The position numbers were made by a program, and so were the translations under genes. From NCBI GenBank assembly GCA_026874595.1, contig CM049306.1, positions 78,026,142 through 78,090,141 on the forward strand: DNA of 64,000 nucleotides, written 5' to 3'. The notes beneath the pieces are model-generated. The model ran no database searches. It worked only from the letters and a program-made list of their open reading frames with translations, and was not told the DNA's origin. Positions 23,479 through 36,418 of the stretch are shown here, in pieces (position 1 is the stretch's first letter; each line of letters opens with the position of its first letter). The DNA comes from Sipunculus nudus. Taxonomy: Eukaryota > Annelida > Sipuncula > Golfingiida > Sipunculidae.

Positions 23479-23745
23479 ATGGAGATAAATGCCAAATATA
23501 TTAAGGTGAGAATGTCATATCCCTTTCGTTTTGTCAAAGATAATTCTCAAAAATCAAAGGGTTGCTCTCATTACGGTGGGAAAGCTCATTACGTCATTTA
23601 CGGTATATATATATATACATATATATATATAATATATATCATAATAACAATGATTATAATAATCATAAAACTAATGGATCTTTACTTCATTTTAATATTT
23701 TTTTTTGGTGGAAGTAACCGCCTTTTTTTATTTGATGTTAATTAA
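23479..23745. other. Low-complexity AT-rich spacer
   Basis: Short TA and AAT runs lie between the LTR relic and the SINE. The ORF here is low complexity and not supported. Confidence 0.4.
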
Positions 23746-23764
23746 CCTAAGTATATGTACATCT

Positions 23765-24105
23765 GCAGAACTCTATTCCGGTTTCGGACTACTTGACCGG
23801 GCAGTATCACACTCTTCCTCTCATTTTATATCCTGGCGTCAACCAGGCCCGGAGACTACTGCATCTGCTGGCAATGGGTAAGTAATCATCCCCAGTGATT
23901 GGTCATAACATCTAGGAACCCCTGAAAGACACACTCGTTTCTGTGTGAAACACGGCCGTTGGTCACGGCCCTCCCATTAACCTGTAGAGCGCTAATCCTA
24001 GGTGGGGGCTGACTGTGAAAAATTTCTCGCCGCCTTGGGTGAGATTCGAACTCACAATCTCCCGGCTTTGAGTCCTGTGTTCTACCCCTGAACCACAGAA
24101 GCCGG
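23765..24105 (-). mobile_element. tRNA-derived SINE, minus strand
   Basis: The minus strand begins ACCGGCTTCTGTGGTTCAGG with A box GTGGTTCAGGGGTAGAAC and B box GAGTTCGAATCTC, then a body containing GTCTCCGGGCCTGGTTGACG. That core also appears, diverged, in the SINE at 8328-8574. It is a SINE head and not a functional tRNA. Confidence 0.7.
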
Positions 24106-24109
24106 TGGT

Positions 24110-24563
24110 TGTATATAGAAGTGAGTAGCCGAGTTAGTCTTACAGTGAAGGGAATGTGATGAAGACGCCTCAGTGCATGTAGACTATTTTTTTCACCAGC
24201 TATCGAAGCATATAATAAATAAAGTAAAACTATGGTGTCTTAATCGTATTATGTATTCTCCTTCTTTCCATATCTCTTGATCAACTTTAAGCAATCCAAC
24301 AAATCCTCGAGCGCTTCATAATAGCCCTATTACAGTACAATAAGCCAGGCACCCAGTAACCCTTATTCACCAACAAAACAAAAACTTTAAATACATGCCT
24401 CACCGAACCTAGTAACCCCAGATAGATCCTACCTATTACGACAAATTTCACCCAAATATCTGATCACTCCAGTTTGTACCTGAAGAGTGAGCCGGCTTGA
24501 ATGCTGCTCTCGCCAAACAGATCTGTAGCACAAACTGATGAAGTCAAACTAACCGTACTTTAG

Positions 24564-24625
<62 letters not shown>

Positions 24626-27089
24626 AAACAACCTACTGATCGTGACCCCATACGCTAGTACGACAAGTACTTGATGCCTCACATTTGTTATCATGATATA
24701 TGAGTAGACACGGCGAAGTGCTTGCCTTTGTTAAGGTGTCGCAAAAAATGAGTCATACATGAAGTATTATATAAATCGCAATGTACATCACTACATAATT
24801 GGATACTAGTCAAATAATAGTCATGACCGGAGTTCATTGCAAGCGGCACGCCCTGCCTCCTGGTCTTTGACGCATAATAACCAACAGATCAATCCGTCCG
24901 TGCATTGTGTTCAATGCTGTCTCTCATGGAACGTAATTCATTTTTAAGCTTAATCGGGTTATATAATACAAAAAGCTTATATACACTCCAATATGCTTGT
25001 ATTATTAGGATATACTCTTCAATGAAAACCTAATATATATGCTTGCCTTAATATATACCTGCCTGAATATTGGCAAGCATTTTCCTTTTTTATATACATG
25101 TATATAACTCAATTATACTGTCATCCGTCGAAGATATATCCTCATTTATTATTTTATCATTGTTCTGAGATATGCCGACATATATCAAACAAAAGAAAAT
25201 AATATATTTCCTACTATAATCTATCGTATGACTAACCTTTGATGCGGGCAATAATACAACATGGATAATACTTCAATGCGTTGCGCTAACAAATTTAATG
25301 TTATTAAAAGAAATTTTATAATATATGATCATAATTGTTGTTTAAAATGTTATTTTTTTCTGTGTGAATTTAGAAACGTGTACATTATTTTTATGTTATT
25401 GTACAGCTAACATGCATATACAGCAATTTTTTGTGCATATACTACAGAATTTATATATCACTAGGTACCATGCAGGCATACATATAGGTGTAAAACGCAT
25501 GGTGTCCATTACGGATAAGTCTCGTGGTTGTGGCAATTCACTTCAGAACATGACCCTGGATAAAACTTCGCTTTTCAGGGAGCTGGATATCCCCTTAGAA
25601 ATTCAAAGGGGAGCTTCACTATCTTAAGGACATAATGACGTCAGGATTATCCATATCTGAATATAGAACTTATTTATGTTAACTTCATTCTCACTCAAAG
25701 TACTTTGAAACCTGCAGGTCGCAAACTTCTCCTTTGGCAATATACATATATACCCTATATCCTATACAGAGAGTGTCACCTACAACATGTACAAGTATCG
25801 CGATACAAATTCTTAAACGCGTGTACCCTTAAACAGTTGTTATATATTGGTAGATAACAGTTTTGTCACACCAGTTTTTTTCTCCAATTTTGGCGTGCAG
25901 GACAGATATTAGTATAATTAAGCATACATATATTTACGATCTCACTGTTATCGTGAACAAAGGAAGAGACTTTTCCTTCGGGATGTTCAACACTACACCA
26001 GGAATATGGTACTTTGAGATACCAAATTTAATTTTTAAAAATTTTAAAAAGTTGATGATATATAACAGATTCTTAAATTATTTAACAATGTCATTGAAAT
26101 GCGATTATTAAACATTACAGATATTAAACTAATTCAATTGATTTTGGGTGATATTGTCATATTGTACAATATATTTGGTTATTTCAACAAAACAATTGAT
26201 CATGCACTTACTAAACCAATCAGTTGTTTAGACCACGTCAAGTATAGTTAACAGATAAATGAATATTTTGGTTCCTTCCTGGTTCGGACGGATTTTTTTT
26301 TTGCCGTTTGATAGGTGAAAAGGACAAATAGTTGACCCTCCTGTACACATACACACATGGAGGCGGCAGCATCCCGTTGTTGTCGGCAATACGGGTGTTT
26401 ATCCCAGTCCTTGTCACGAATCACTACGGAAGGCCAGTGGCTTACCACCTGTGGTGAAAAATGGTGGATGGATATTACTTGAGGTTTTTCTAAAGGCCCC
26501 ACCAGGGTTTCAGTACGTGCGGCCAGAGTTTCAGTACGGACACAGTTCGGATCGCGGAAGGGATAAGGATCATGAGGGTTTCAGTCCGAACGGATCGATA
26601 CGGAGGTTTATGGACTGTAACTAAAATTAAGGCAGCCCCCCCCCCCCCCCCCCCACCCCGACTTCATCCCAGCAACTAAATTTGTTTCGTCTCTGACGGA
26701 GAGTATGTGAAAAGAAAACTAGAAGGCCAATTGACCGAGGAACATGATGAGGACTTTATTGAATGAGTTTAGAAGAACCCTATTACGCCTAGTTTCAAAT
26801 CGTTAATTGCAATGGTAATTTCTATCTATACTTGTTCTCCAGCAAGCTGAAGATACGCCTGCATGACGTAGCCTCTGTAAATCTTTATTCAAAATTCAAT
26901 ATAACATTGGGATGGGACTGTACATACCCCCAGCACCAGCTATAGACTTTCCGTACATGGTGATACCAGAGACAAACCCTCGTAGTTCCTACAGACACCA
27001 ATCACTAACGTCTGATGGTGATCTTTATAAATATTCATAAATATATATCATAACAATATTGCCTTGCAACACACGGAGTTCTTAGAAAG
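24110..27089. other. No supported gene
   Basis: It holds a (TA)n microsatellite at 24565-24623, a C run at about 26637-26655 and AT-rich DNA with short ORFs lacking recognisable domains. Confidence 0.4.
24565..24623. repeat. (TA)n microsatellite
   Basis: About 29 perfect TA units. Confidence 0.95.
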
Positions 27090-28699
27090 ACATTTACTCA
27101 GACCCTGACTTTATATAGCTGTCACTTAACGTATGGTTACGATTTCATAACAAAGTACGGTGGTTCCGGGCCCATAATTAATCTGGTGCCACATTTGCCC
27201 GACCCTTTAGAAAGTTAAAGTATTAATTTTAAAGTTTAAAAATATAGATGATCAAAATAGATATCCTGTTATTTTACCACAAACACCTGAAATGAATAAA
27301 ATATGTGCATTTAAAGTTTTTGCCTTAATATGACCATGACTCTTTTCTCCTGTAAGCAATGATGATTTAATTTTCATATGATGCACACATATGGATATCA
27401 GCTTTTAAATTAGGAAAAACAGAAGATCTGGAACTAGACACGTTATTGAAGTCCTTTTAGAAGCCGCATCATATATAATAGTCCCTGAGATGTCAATCTC
27501 CGGGCTTGCATAACGGTTCAGCAGCCGTTTGATGGCATGAATATCACATAACGTAAAAAAGAGCAAGAGTGGTTTTGGAATGTATACACAGGGAGATTTA
27601 GACGGAGCTTAGATCAGCATTCAGCATATATGGCCGTAGGTTAGGGTGTTACCATTTGTGAAATGGCAAATTGGGTAAAATTGATTACTAAAATTAATGA
27701 GAGGAATCATGTGAAAATTATCTTTATTTTATTCAATACTACATATTTTACAAAACTCGTAGGACAAAACGCAAACAAGGCAATGTGACAGATACTATAG
27801 TACACAAAGTCATAAGTGCGTTACGTTTCAACTGATTAATTCTACGACACACAATGAACAACAATTTACAGAGACGCCAATACAGACCTGACTCGCACAT
27901 AAACGTATATAACGGACTCTTTTCGCCTCCTCGCGTAGCCGATTCTTAGCCAATTTTCAAGTGGTTAACTCTGTTGTCCAAAAGTAAATTACAAAATGAT
28001 TTGACTGACTAGGGATCTAAATTAGGTATATTATTTGTTTTCAAACAGTCGAAATTTGATCGATTTATCGATAATTATTTTATTATTTCTAGCTACTGCG
28101 ATATGTTAAAAATATAATTTCTACTTCTCAAATATTCTTCTCGAAATTCCAAAATCTTTCATCAGACCGTTGACTCACTCATGTCTATTTTGAATGTGAG
28201 TCACTATGAACTTTTACATCATTTACATGATTCCCGAAGCCTGGCAATCCGACAGCTAATCTTGAACCCTTTTTTAGAAAAATATATTTATGTGCATAAA
28301 CATTCGATATATCTATCACTGCATACATAATTGTGCTCTCTAATTAAAGCACTTGCGATATAAACCAAAATGTTTTGTACATGAAAACCATTTTTGTAAT
28401 AATAACAAATACAATGTGATTATACCAAAAAATCTAAATGCTGGTTAAATATATTGATCCAATATAAATACATAACGTAACGACTAATTACCTTCAATAA
28501 CAAACAACTTTCAATAAAAATGACATATTAATATGTAATAATATATTTACATGGCATTGAAAATGTACGTCTAAAATCAATAGATCATATTTATACTATT
28601 TCATCAATTACAATGCTGCCCGTTCTGAATAAAAGCATGAAAATATAATAAACTTTTTTACGAATAAGTGGAACATGGCAAATAACGCTAAGCTAACCA

Positions 28700-29300
28700 G
28701 TAAGATATTTTAACCAGATGTGGAGCCAAGTACGGATAAAAGTTATGATTGGTGCGTTTTGACTGCCTCAAAAATACGACAATGCGTGAAAAATAAAAAA
28801 AAAATAAATATAGGCAGGAACATCAGTCTTCCGAAAATGATGAAACATGTTATGATCAATTAGCACGTCGGCTTTCAGGGTAATTTATTCAACTATAGCT
28901 GAGAAACTGACATCATTGCTTTAATTCAAAAATATATGGAAAATATGTGAAGATAGAAAAATACTGGTGGCGCCACCAGACTTCAGGAACTAATAAAACT
29001 TATCCCGGTCAATAACCATGCCAGGTGTCATGACACAGATGAAACAACAGCTGTGAAACTGACATCTTTGTTTCATTTGGTCTTAACAATGGGAGGAAAA
29101 TACGTTTAAACTATGACTATATAATTACTAGTCTTTGTCAGATGATTAAATGCCATGTTTCAGGACACTGGAAAAAACGACAGCTGAGAAATGATATCAT
29201 TGTTTCAATTTGGCAGTCTCACCAACTAAAAATGCCCCAAAAATAGAAATAAATGGCCATGTCCGCAGATAAAACTTGTGATGATCAAAAAAAAATTCTA
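28700..29300. repeat. Degenerate repeats of about 140 bp, copy B flank
   Basis: Same family as 6780-7460: CATCAGTCTTCCGAAAATGA at about 28822, GGTGGCGCCACCAGACTTC at about 28967, and ATGAAACAACAGCTGTGAAA at about 29038. Confidence 0.5.
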
Positions 29301-29307
29301 TGCTTTA

Positions 29308-29644
29308 GGCCAAAAAAAATTAAAGGAATGGTTCTCAGGCACCGCCCGCATCAATTTTAAACCCCCGCATCAAAATTTTTTATTTTGATTTTCAATAAAA
29401 ACTTTCCAATTTTGAGCTGCTGCCGCTCCGACATTTCTTTCAAGAAGATAAAACCATACAATTTCCTTTGTTTTGTAGTGCTTTTACTTATATAGCAAAA
29501 TAAAACTGTTATTTTCATGCTTTTCCCTAATCATTTGACATTTTTATCAAAACATACCACAAAATTTAAAATAAAAAAAGCGCCCGCCCGCATTGATTTC
29601 TAAAAAAAAGTGCCTGAGAACCATACCTTTTTTTTATTTTGGCC
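29308..29644. mobile_element. 337-bp Harbinger/PIF-like MITE
   Basis: The ends are inverted: GGCCAAAAAAAATTAAAGG..GGTTCTCAGGCAC on the left and GTGCCTGAGAACC..TATTTTGGCC on the right. A 3-bp TTA target duplication (29305-29307, 29645-29647) fits the PIF/Harbinger habit. The homologous place in copy A (about 7295) lacks it. No transposase is present. Confidence 0.75.
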
Positions 29645-30918
29645 TTAGAACACTTGAAAAAAAAATCACAAATTAAAAGCTGACATGAATGCCGCGAAGA
29701 CCGCGTATGAAATATTAAAACTATATAGATCAAACCATTAGTCCTCATCATTTTATAAAGTATCTATGGTCAATGTACAAAGATTCTTTCAATTAATGCA
29801 TAAATTATTGAGATTCTGGAGATATTGGAGCAAATTTCACTGACAAAAATATTTTCTTGGGACTTAAACGCACCCAATTTCTGTGTAACATGTATAAAAT
29901 AGTATAAAAACTATGAAAAATGGTAAATTTGTGTTCAAAAGACATAGCCATTCATTTATTTATGTACATGCGGCCTGTGAAAAGACTTAGTATAACGTCA
30001 GAGGAGATCTTAGGAGCCGGTGTTATATACACGGGATCCCATGATACATTAGCACTTTTATACGTGTATTCGGGTACATAAATATGTAATAAATATCTGA
30101 GAAGCTGAAACGGTACATGTATATATAAACGGTCATGAAACGGACTGCGGGGAAAGAGAACTTCAAAGCCTGAACACTTAACTCGAAAGCCTGAAACCCG
30201 ACTTGAATTGGTAGATTGCAATTCTTGGCCCTTTGCTATACAAAGCAGTAGTTGAAGTAGAGGGGGCTCAATTTTATAACCGCTGCGTGATAAGTATATC
30301 TGGTTATTGCTTTATGCGGTAGTGATCATATAAAGTGCGTGTACAGAAAAAATAATGGCCTAACTGTTAGAATTCCTGTGAATAGAATGTATCTGGACAC
30401 GATATCATGTGCGCAGATGGACTTTGAGAACTTTCAGTTCGGCGTTATTTATCAAAAGGAACACGTGTTGCTGCAGCCTAAGAGTCTAAGTCTCCAGTGA
30501 CATATTCCCTATATCAGGTCTCCAACTCAAATCCTTTCAATAACTACAATAAAAGTTTTAAAATATCAGATGATATATAATTAAAATTTATATATGCGTG
30601 TCAATAATGTAAAGTTAAAATTCTTAAACAGGTGTATAAATATACATGAAAGTATAAAAATATATAATTAAAGCCTATACATATGAAGAGAACATATAGA
30701 AATGGATGGTTGCCGCATTTGCATATTCAACAAGGGTACGTAGTTAGATACCCGCATCCACCATGTAACACCCTCTAAATAAGCAAACAACTTCTTTACA
30801 TTGTAAGTTCAATAGACGGTTCTACAAGAGTAAGGAGGTGGGATAAATATGAAAAAAAGCTCCACTCTTTTAAAGCGATCATACTATTATTCGTGTAACA
30901 GAGGTAAACTCATATACA

Positions 30919-31220
30919 TTATTCGTTAGGCTCCCCTTTCCGCTTTATTGTCACGATAGTCATGTTTTCACCCTGAAACCGGGCTTTGCCGGACACCGGG
31001 AGCTGGTCACAAATGTCATCTATCAGGGCTTCTTCGTCGCTATAGCAACCTAGGTCCTTCAGTTGAAGTAATTTATCCAGTTCCGACTTGAAAAGTGAGT
31101 GACACGTGCTCCTGCCCTCATGCTCGACCTTCACCTTGACCCAGCAAGAACGACACCGCGAGGAGGAGCCACCGCATATCGGACAGAGGCCGTTCTCATT
31201 AAGCCTCTTGTTATAGCATC
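30919..31220 (-). CDS. Copy B exon 7: zinc ribbon and C-terminus
   Basis: The acceptor is GTGACAG|GA. It encodes GCYNKRLNENGLCPICGG, then the acidic helical tail, ending KRKGEPNE with TAA. It is nearly the same length and sequence as copy A. Confidence 0.78.
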
Positions 31221-34200
31221 CTGTCACAAACATATTTTTTATAAGTTTTCACTTGATCTTTATTTATGCCTTGACTTATACAGGCCAATTTGGGACCTTT
31301 ATTATGCATTTTTTTATCAAAACTTTTTCAGTCTCGGAGGGTCTTGTTATGTTTTCTCTGCTTATATCCCTATATTAATGTAGGACGCTTTTACAAATCT
31401 AAACAATTTTTGTTACAGGAGCTTTCATGTATCATGAAGGGATCATGATACATTGTTTAAAATACAGCAATGAAAGAAAACATTATTTTAATTAATAAGG
31501 TTTGTGTCTGAATATCTCAGTTTTCCACATAAAAATTAACGTATTGAGCATTACACCAGGTGTACGCACATAATGCATAATAAAATACCCTTTTTATCAA
31601 ATCGCTTGACGTTCTTGGTATTTTGTGAAAAAAAAGTTATAATGAAATAATAAACACATAATGATATAGCGACAGATTCACACAGTTAGTTGCGCCAGTT
31701 GCTGTCTAATGAGCGATATTTAATGCTGAACCTGACTGAAGATAAAAATGGGAAGAAGAACTTTTTTTCGTACCAAAATGTATGCCTTTTTTTAAGGAAA
31801 GTTATTGTTTTCTTCGAATTATTGAATAAAGAATTATTTATATTAGACGAAACGCAAAATACTTATCACAGACAATTAAAATTGTCCACTCAAAATGTGA
31901 ACATACTGTTATAATATTTGAGTAGGTGATGTCTATACGTTACAAGAAAACGCCTTCATAAAAATACTTTCGATGAAATGTTAGACAACTCTCTTACTGA
32001 AGTATACAGTAATCATGAAATTAATTAACACAATTTTCTATTAAACATGAACGATTCAAAGCCATATAGTACTCACCTCGTCGGAGACAACAGTCATATA
32101 TTGCTCCTGTAGCAATGGCGTAGATTTTCATATCAACACTACATTGATCATCAAAATCAGGGTCTTCAATCGATACAGAGCTTTCCAGGCGCAATAGGTC
32201 TGGGCATTCGCTATCTGTAATTATCTATAAACGAAAGTTTAAGTCTCAGAACAGACTATGGACTGAGTTGCATCAGTTTCCATTAAAAGTGTCTCTAATA
32301 TAAATTGTACTTTATATTGAGAATACAAATGTAATTTAATACATATTTATATAAACAAAAATCATTTGTTTACAACTCTTCATTTTTATACATTATTAAT
32401 AAGACTATATGAAGATAGAATGACATCCAGTAGAGAATGTTACTTATACACAATCACATTTTTTCACCAGTCAGTGTATACTCTTAAAAAGACTGCCACT
32501 AGTCAGTACTTTGGTAGCACATTTTGTAGTGCATACTTCACCCTGTGTTTGCGATAAATAGTGTTTTTTATAAATCAAGCGTTTTCAGGATATGTTCCTT
32601 TTGATATTCATATACAGGGTAGACAGCCTTTGCTTCGGAGAGGCATGTTATTGCGTGTTAAAACTATATACATGAGTTGTAGAATGTTCTGTCTACTTAA
32701 TATGAATATATGCCTGTAATCTGACAACGAATACAGCGATACATTACTAAACAGTTACATCCTGTATTTCTAGATATGGAACGTGAATGAGAGGAAAAGT
32801 TCTTAGTGTCGAGGTATCGTCATTTACTCTGGATATCTTATACATGCGAACCCAACTCACGTATATGAATAAGTAACAGGAAGTGTGGTTTGGGATTAAC
32901 CATCTAACAGAGTGTCTTTGTGGAACATTCTTTGAACAAACCTTTATCACGCTTTCGGTTGTTGTACCAAGAGAAAAATCTGATGCATCATCTGTCTTTG
33001 CATATACATATGATGCATCTATGCATTGGCCCACGGTGTATTCCTTGTAAGCGTCATCAGCGAATACCGCAAGTTTTACTGGTTTCATACCTGGTGTGTC
33101 AATTAACGCCAGATGGCGCACAGGTAGCTCCCCATCCTTTACATACTTCACGGGAGAAATCTACATCAGACAACATGGGACTCAATATATATATATATTC
33201 CTTGTAAATTGACAGACAAACTGTTTTGGATAAGGCCATAAAGCAATTGTATATGGCTTGATGGAGATGCTCTTTCTGGTAAGGCCATAAGGCCATTGTA
33301 TAAGCCATGATAGAGCTAAAACTGCGTTTACGTACACTGTCTTTACTGAATGATTTAAGATATATGATAAGATATTGCCGACAAAACAACCCTTACGGAA
33401 CAACTAAATCAGCCCTCTTGATTTGAGGTTTTTTTTTCTAAACAAATGATTAATCAGTTTTTTTTCAAAACCTGCAGTCAAGACAAGAACCGTCATTTTG
33501 AACAGTCTATTGCCTTGAGCAGTGAGTGAAGTACGACCCGCATAGGCATACCTTTGTAATCTTTCCTCTGATATAACTGGAGTTCAGAGCTTCGATGGCT
33601 CTGTTAAGGTTTCTTTTATTGTTTTCTTTAAATATCCGGGGAAATTCTGCCTCTGCTAGTCTCTCTACCTCTTCCGGTATAATGATGGACGGTATTCTGC
33701 AGATGAAGGACCGATCCACAGTCACAAACACCTCGGATCTGCGAACCACGTTCTCAAAGTTGTAACATTTACCAGGTTTTACCACACCATATTGAATGGT
33801 GTGATAGACACGGATGTCTACGACTCCTGTTGCATCACACATGGTCACTGTGAAGAAGAATATGGATACACCTGTGTTTCCCTTGTAACACTCTACCTCT
33901 GATTTCTTCATGACCTTCCCCGCAATAGTATAACAAGTTTGCCGTTCACCTTCAAGGGCGTTGGATATAGTCTGTGCGACGGGGTCCGTTGTACCCTAGA
34001 AATATTATACATTTTATAAGTGAACAACGTCAGTAACGTAAATAATGCAAATTTCTATTGCATTGTGTTGCGGAACCTTTTAACAACAGATCACGTAGTC
34101 ACGAGGAGCATACATTTTGTTACGGAGATAAATAAAAATCAGATTCCGCAACACAAGGCAGCGTGAAATGTTTAGGGGAATGAAGAAAGAAGTCAGTGGT

Positions 34201-36357
34201 TTTTTGTAAACATATAACTATAATTTATTCTTAAAATAACCCTAACATTACAATACATCAAATCAATACAATTACACAGTATTATAAATAAAGTGTAAAG
34301 TACCTGGATACCACCACTGTCACAGAACAATAAGTCCTTTAAAGCATAAAATCCAGATGAACAGTTCACATAAATCTTCTCAGTGAATAATAGTCCAATA
34401 AATCACAACATCATTCTGTTGTAATCCAAAAGTGAAGATCTTGTAACAATCCCGAAAGCGAACTGGAGACAGTCCCACTAAATCTGCATAGAGTTCGTAG
34501 AATCCCTGATATTAATGTAATTATCGGATAGGTCCCAAAACTGACTCACACTCTTCCGTGTCCGCTGGAACATTTCTCTCTCCTCTCTTCCCCGCTCTAA
34601 AACACAGCTCCTATTAATAACTTTTCATCCGAATATTTTTGAAACTTCTATTTCACTAACAATACATAATAAACACGCCCAAAGAACATAATAGAACAAA
34701 GAACGTTCTGTCTCTACACGTCATAGTTCAACCAATGCGGATTACACCGAGCCTGCAACATCCAGCCAGGCGAGGTTGCTACAGCAACGAGCTATGCGTG
34801 CCACACGCACCAAATATCAACAACACACGGAACACCCCTGCGCACAATAAAGCAGACATCTGTAACAATTGAAGGAACTTTTCATCACTGAAATTTTGTA
34901 TCTCAGGAGGCCCAACCTGCAGGTTCAAAATTCTTTGTTAAAGTGTATAGGACGGCTCAAAGCCCTGTCAAGCCCAATTAGATAAACAAGTAGCCTCAAA
35001 ATCGATCAAAAAATAAAAGAGGATAAGCATGTTTGGCTAATTTTTAAAAAATATATAAATTTGCATAATTAATGGGTGAAAATAAATTTCATAACTGTGT
35101 TGAAATTTAGCACACATTTAGCCTTATTAAATAAAACACACTAAAAATGATGTGATATACATGTATATGATATATAACAAATGTACATTTATAAAAAACA
35201 TATCCACAGTTATACCGTGTATACCTGTTTAGTAATGATACCCCACATTATTTAATGTTCCACACTTCTTTTCCGAATCGTTTATGTTCGTTTAGTCACT
35301 TTTTCAGAAACTTTTAGAGCTTTCAGAGTTTCAGAGCTTTTCGACATTAAACTTATGTCGAGAACTAAGCTAATATTGTCATATCACTCATGAAGGTATT
35401 ACCCTACAAACAATGGTAGGAAAAGCCGATCATGACAACGGAAATAGTCACAAAAAAAGGACGGAAAAGGCGAAAGAGAGGATGAGCAAGTCAGTTCAGT
35501 TGTGGTTTATACCTGGGAAATGAAAAAAAAGACAAGTACTCTCATAGCTTAAAAGCCAACTAGCTGGTACTTTACAAATGTTATCAGCAACTAACTCTCT
35601 CGGAAATCGGATCAATCCCTATTTTCGGAATGACATAGAAGATATTAAATCTGCAGCCAAATCTAGGTCCCGATTAACTCTTCATTGACTCCAAGACCAA
35701 AATGCCTAAGACTTTCATGTATATTTAATATATGTGCCCTACTTATATAATACGGTTACACAGGCAAGCAAACCAAGATCTATATTAAATCTTACCAATT
35801 TCGCTGTGTCTACTTCTCTGTCTCTACCTAAGCATACACATTTTCGTATTGAATTTAATCAATTTGCTGCCACAACAATGAGATAGTCTGGCACGGGAAT
35901 GTATTACTTGATCTTAAGAAAAGGTTATTTCAAGCAGGCACACAATCTGCCGATTAATGGGCATCACATTAGGGTTTACGTAATTGTATGTTTTATAAAT
36001 GGGGAACTATGGTATATTTTCATGCTGTTCGCCATTGTTTTTTTTAATGTTTATGTGACACTTCCTTGTCGGTACAATATGAATGGCTACGGAGCCATGT
36101 ACTCACGACGATGTTAGTGTGTATATAAATTATCAGAAATATTTAAATAGTCTTACATTTATATGCATCTGGTTTCATCTCCACTCACCGAGTCATGGAA
36201 CTCCCCTTCATATATAGGTGGCTTTGCAGGCCACTCTGTGGAATACTGCTGATGACCGTTTATTGATGGTCCAAGTCCATTGATGGTCGCGTTTCTCTGT
36301 GACTGCGTCCCCGGCCCACTCTTACAGTTTGCAACTACGTGTAAAGGAACGTTGTAC

Positions 36358-36418
<61 letters not shown>

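Larger units (their letters stand above)
27090..30918. other. 3' flank of copy B, part of the segmental duplication
   Basis: It is collinear with 4190-9055 in many blocks. It contains the degenerate 140-bp repeats (28800-29290), the Harbinger-like MITE (29308-29644) and no conserved ORF. The sequence after 30100 matches 7960-8330, where copy A has a 127-aa ORF that is not kept here. Confidence 0.6.

Noticed and set aside
16225-24105. tRNA genes at the A/B-box segments (8.3, 16.3, 24.1 kb)
   Set aside because: Boxes are present but the cloverleaf is imperfect and repeat bodies follow, so these are SINE heads.
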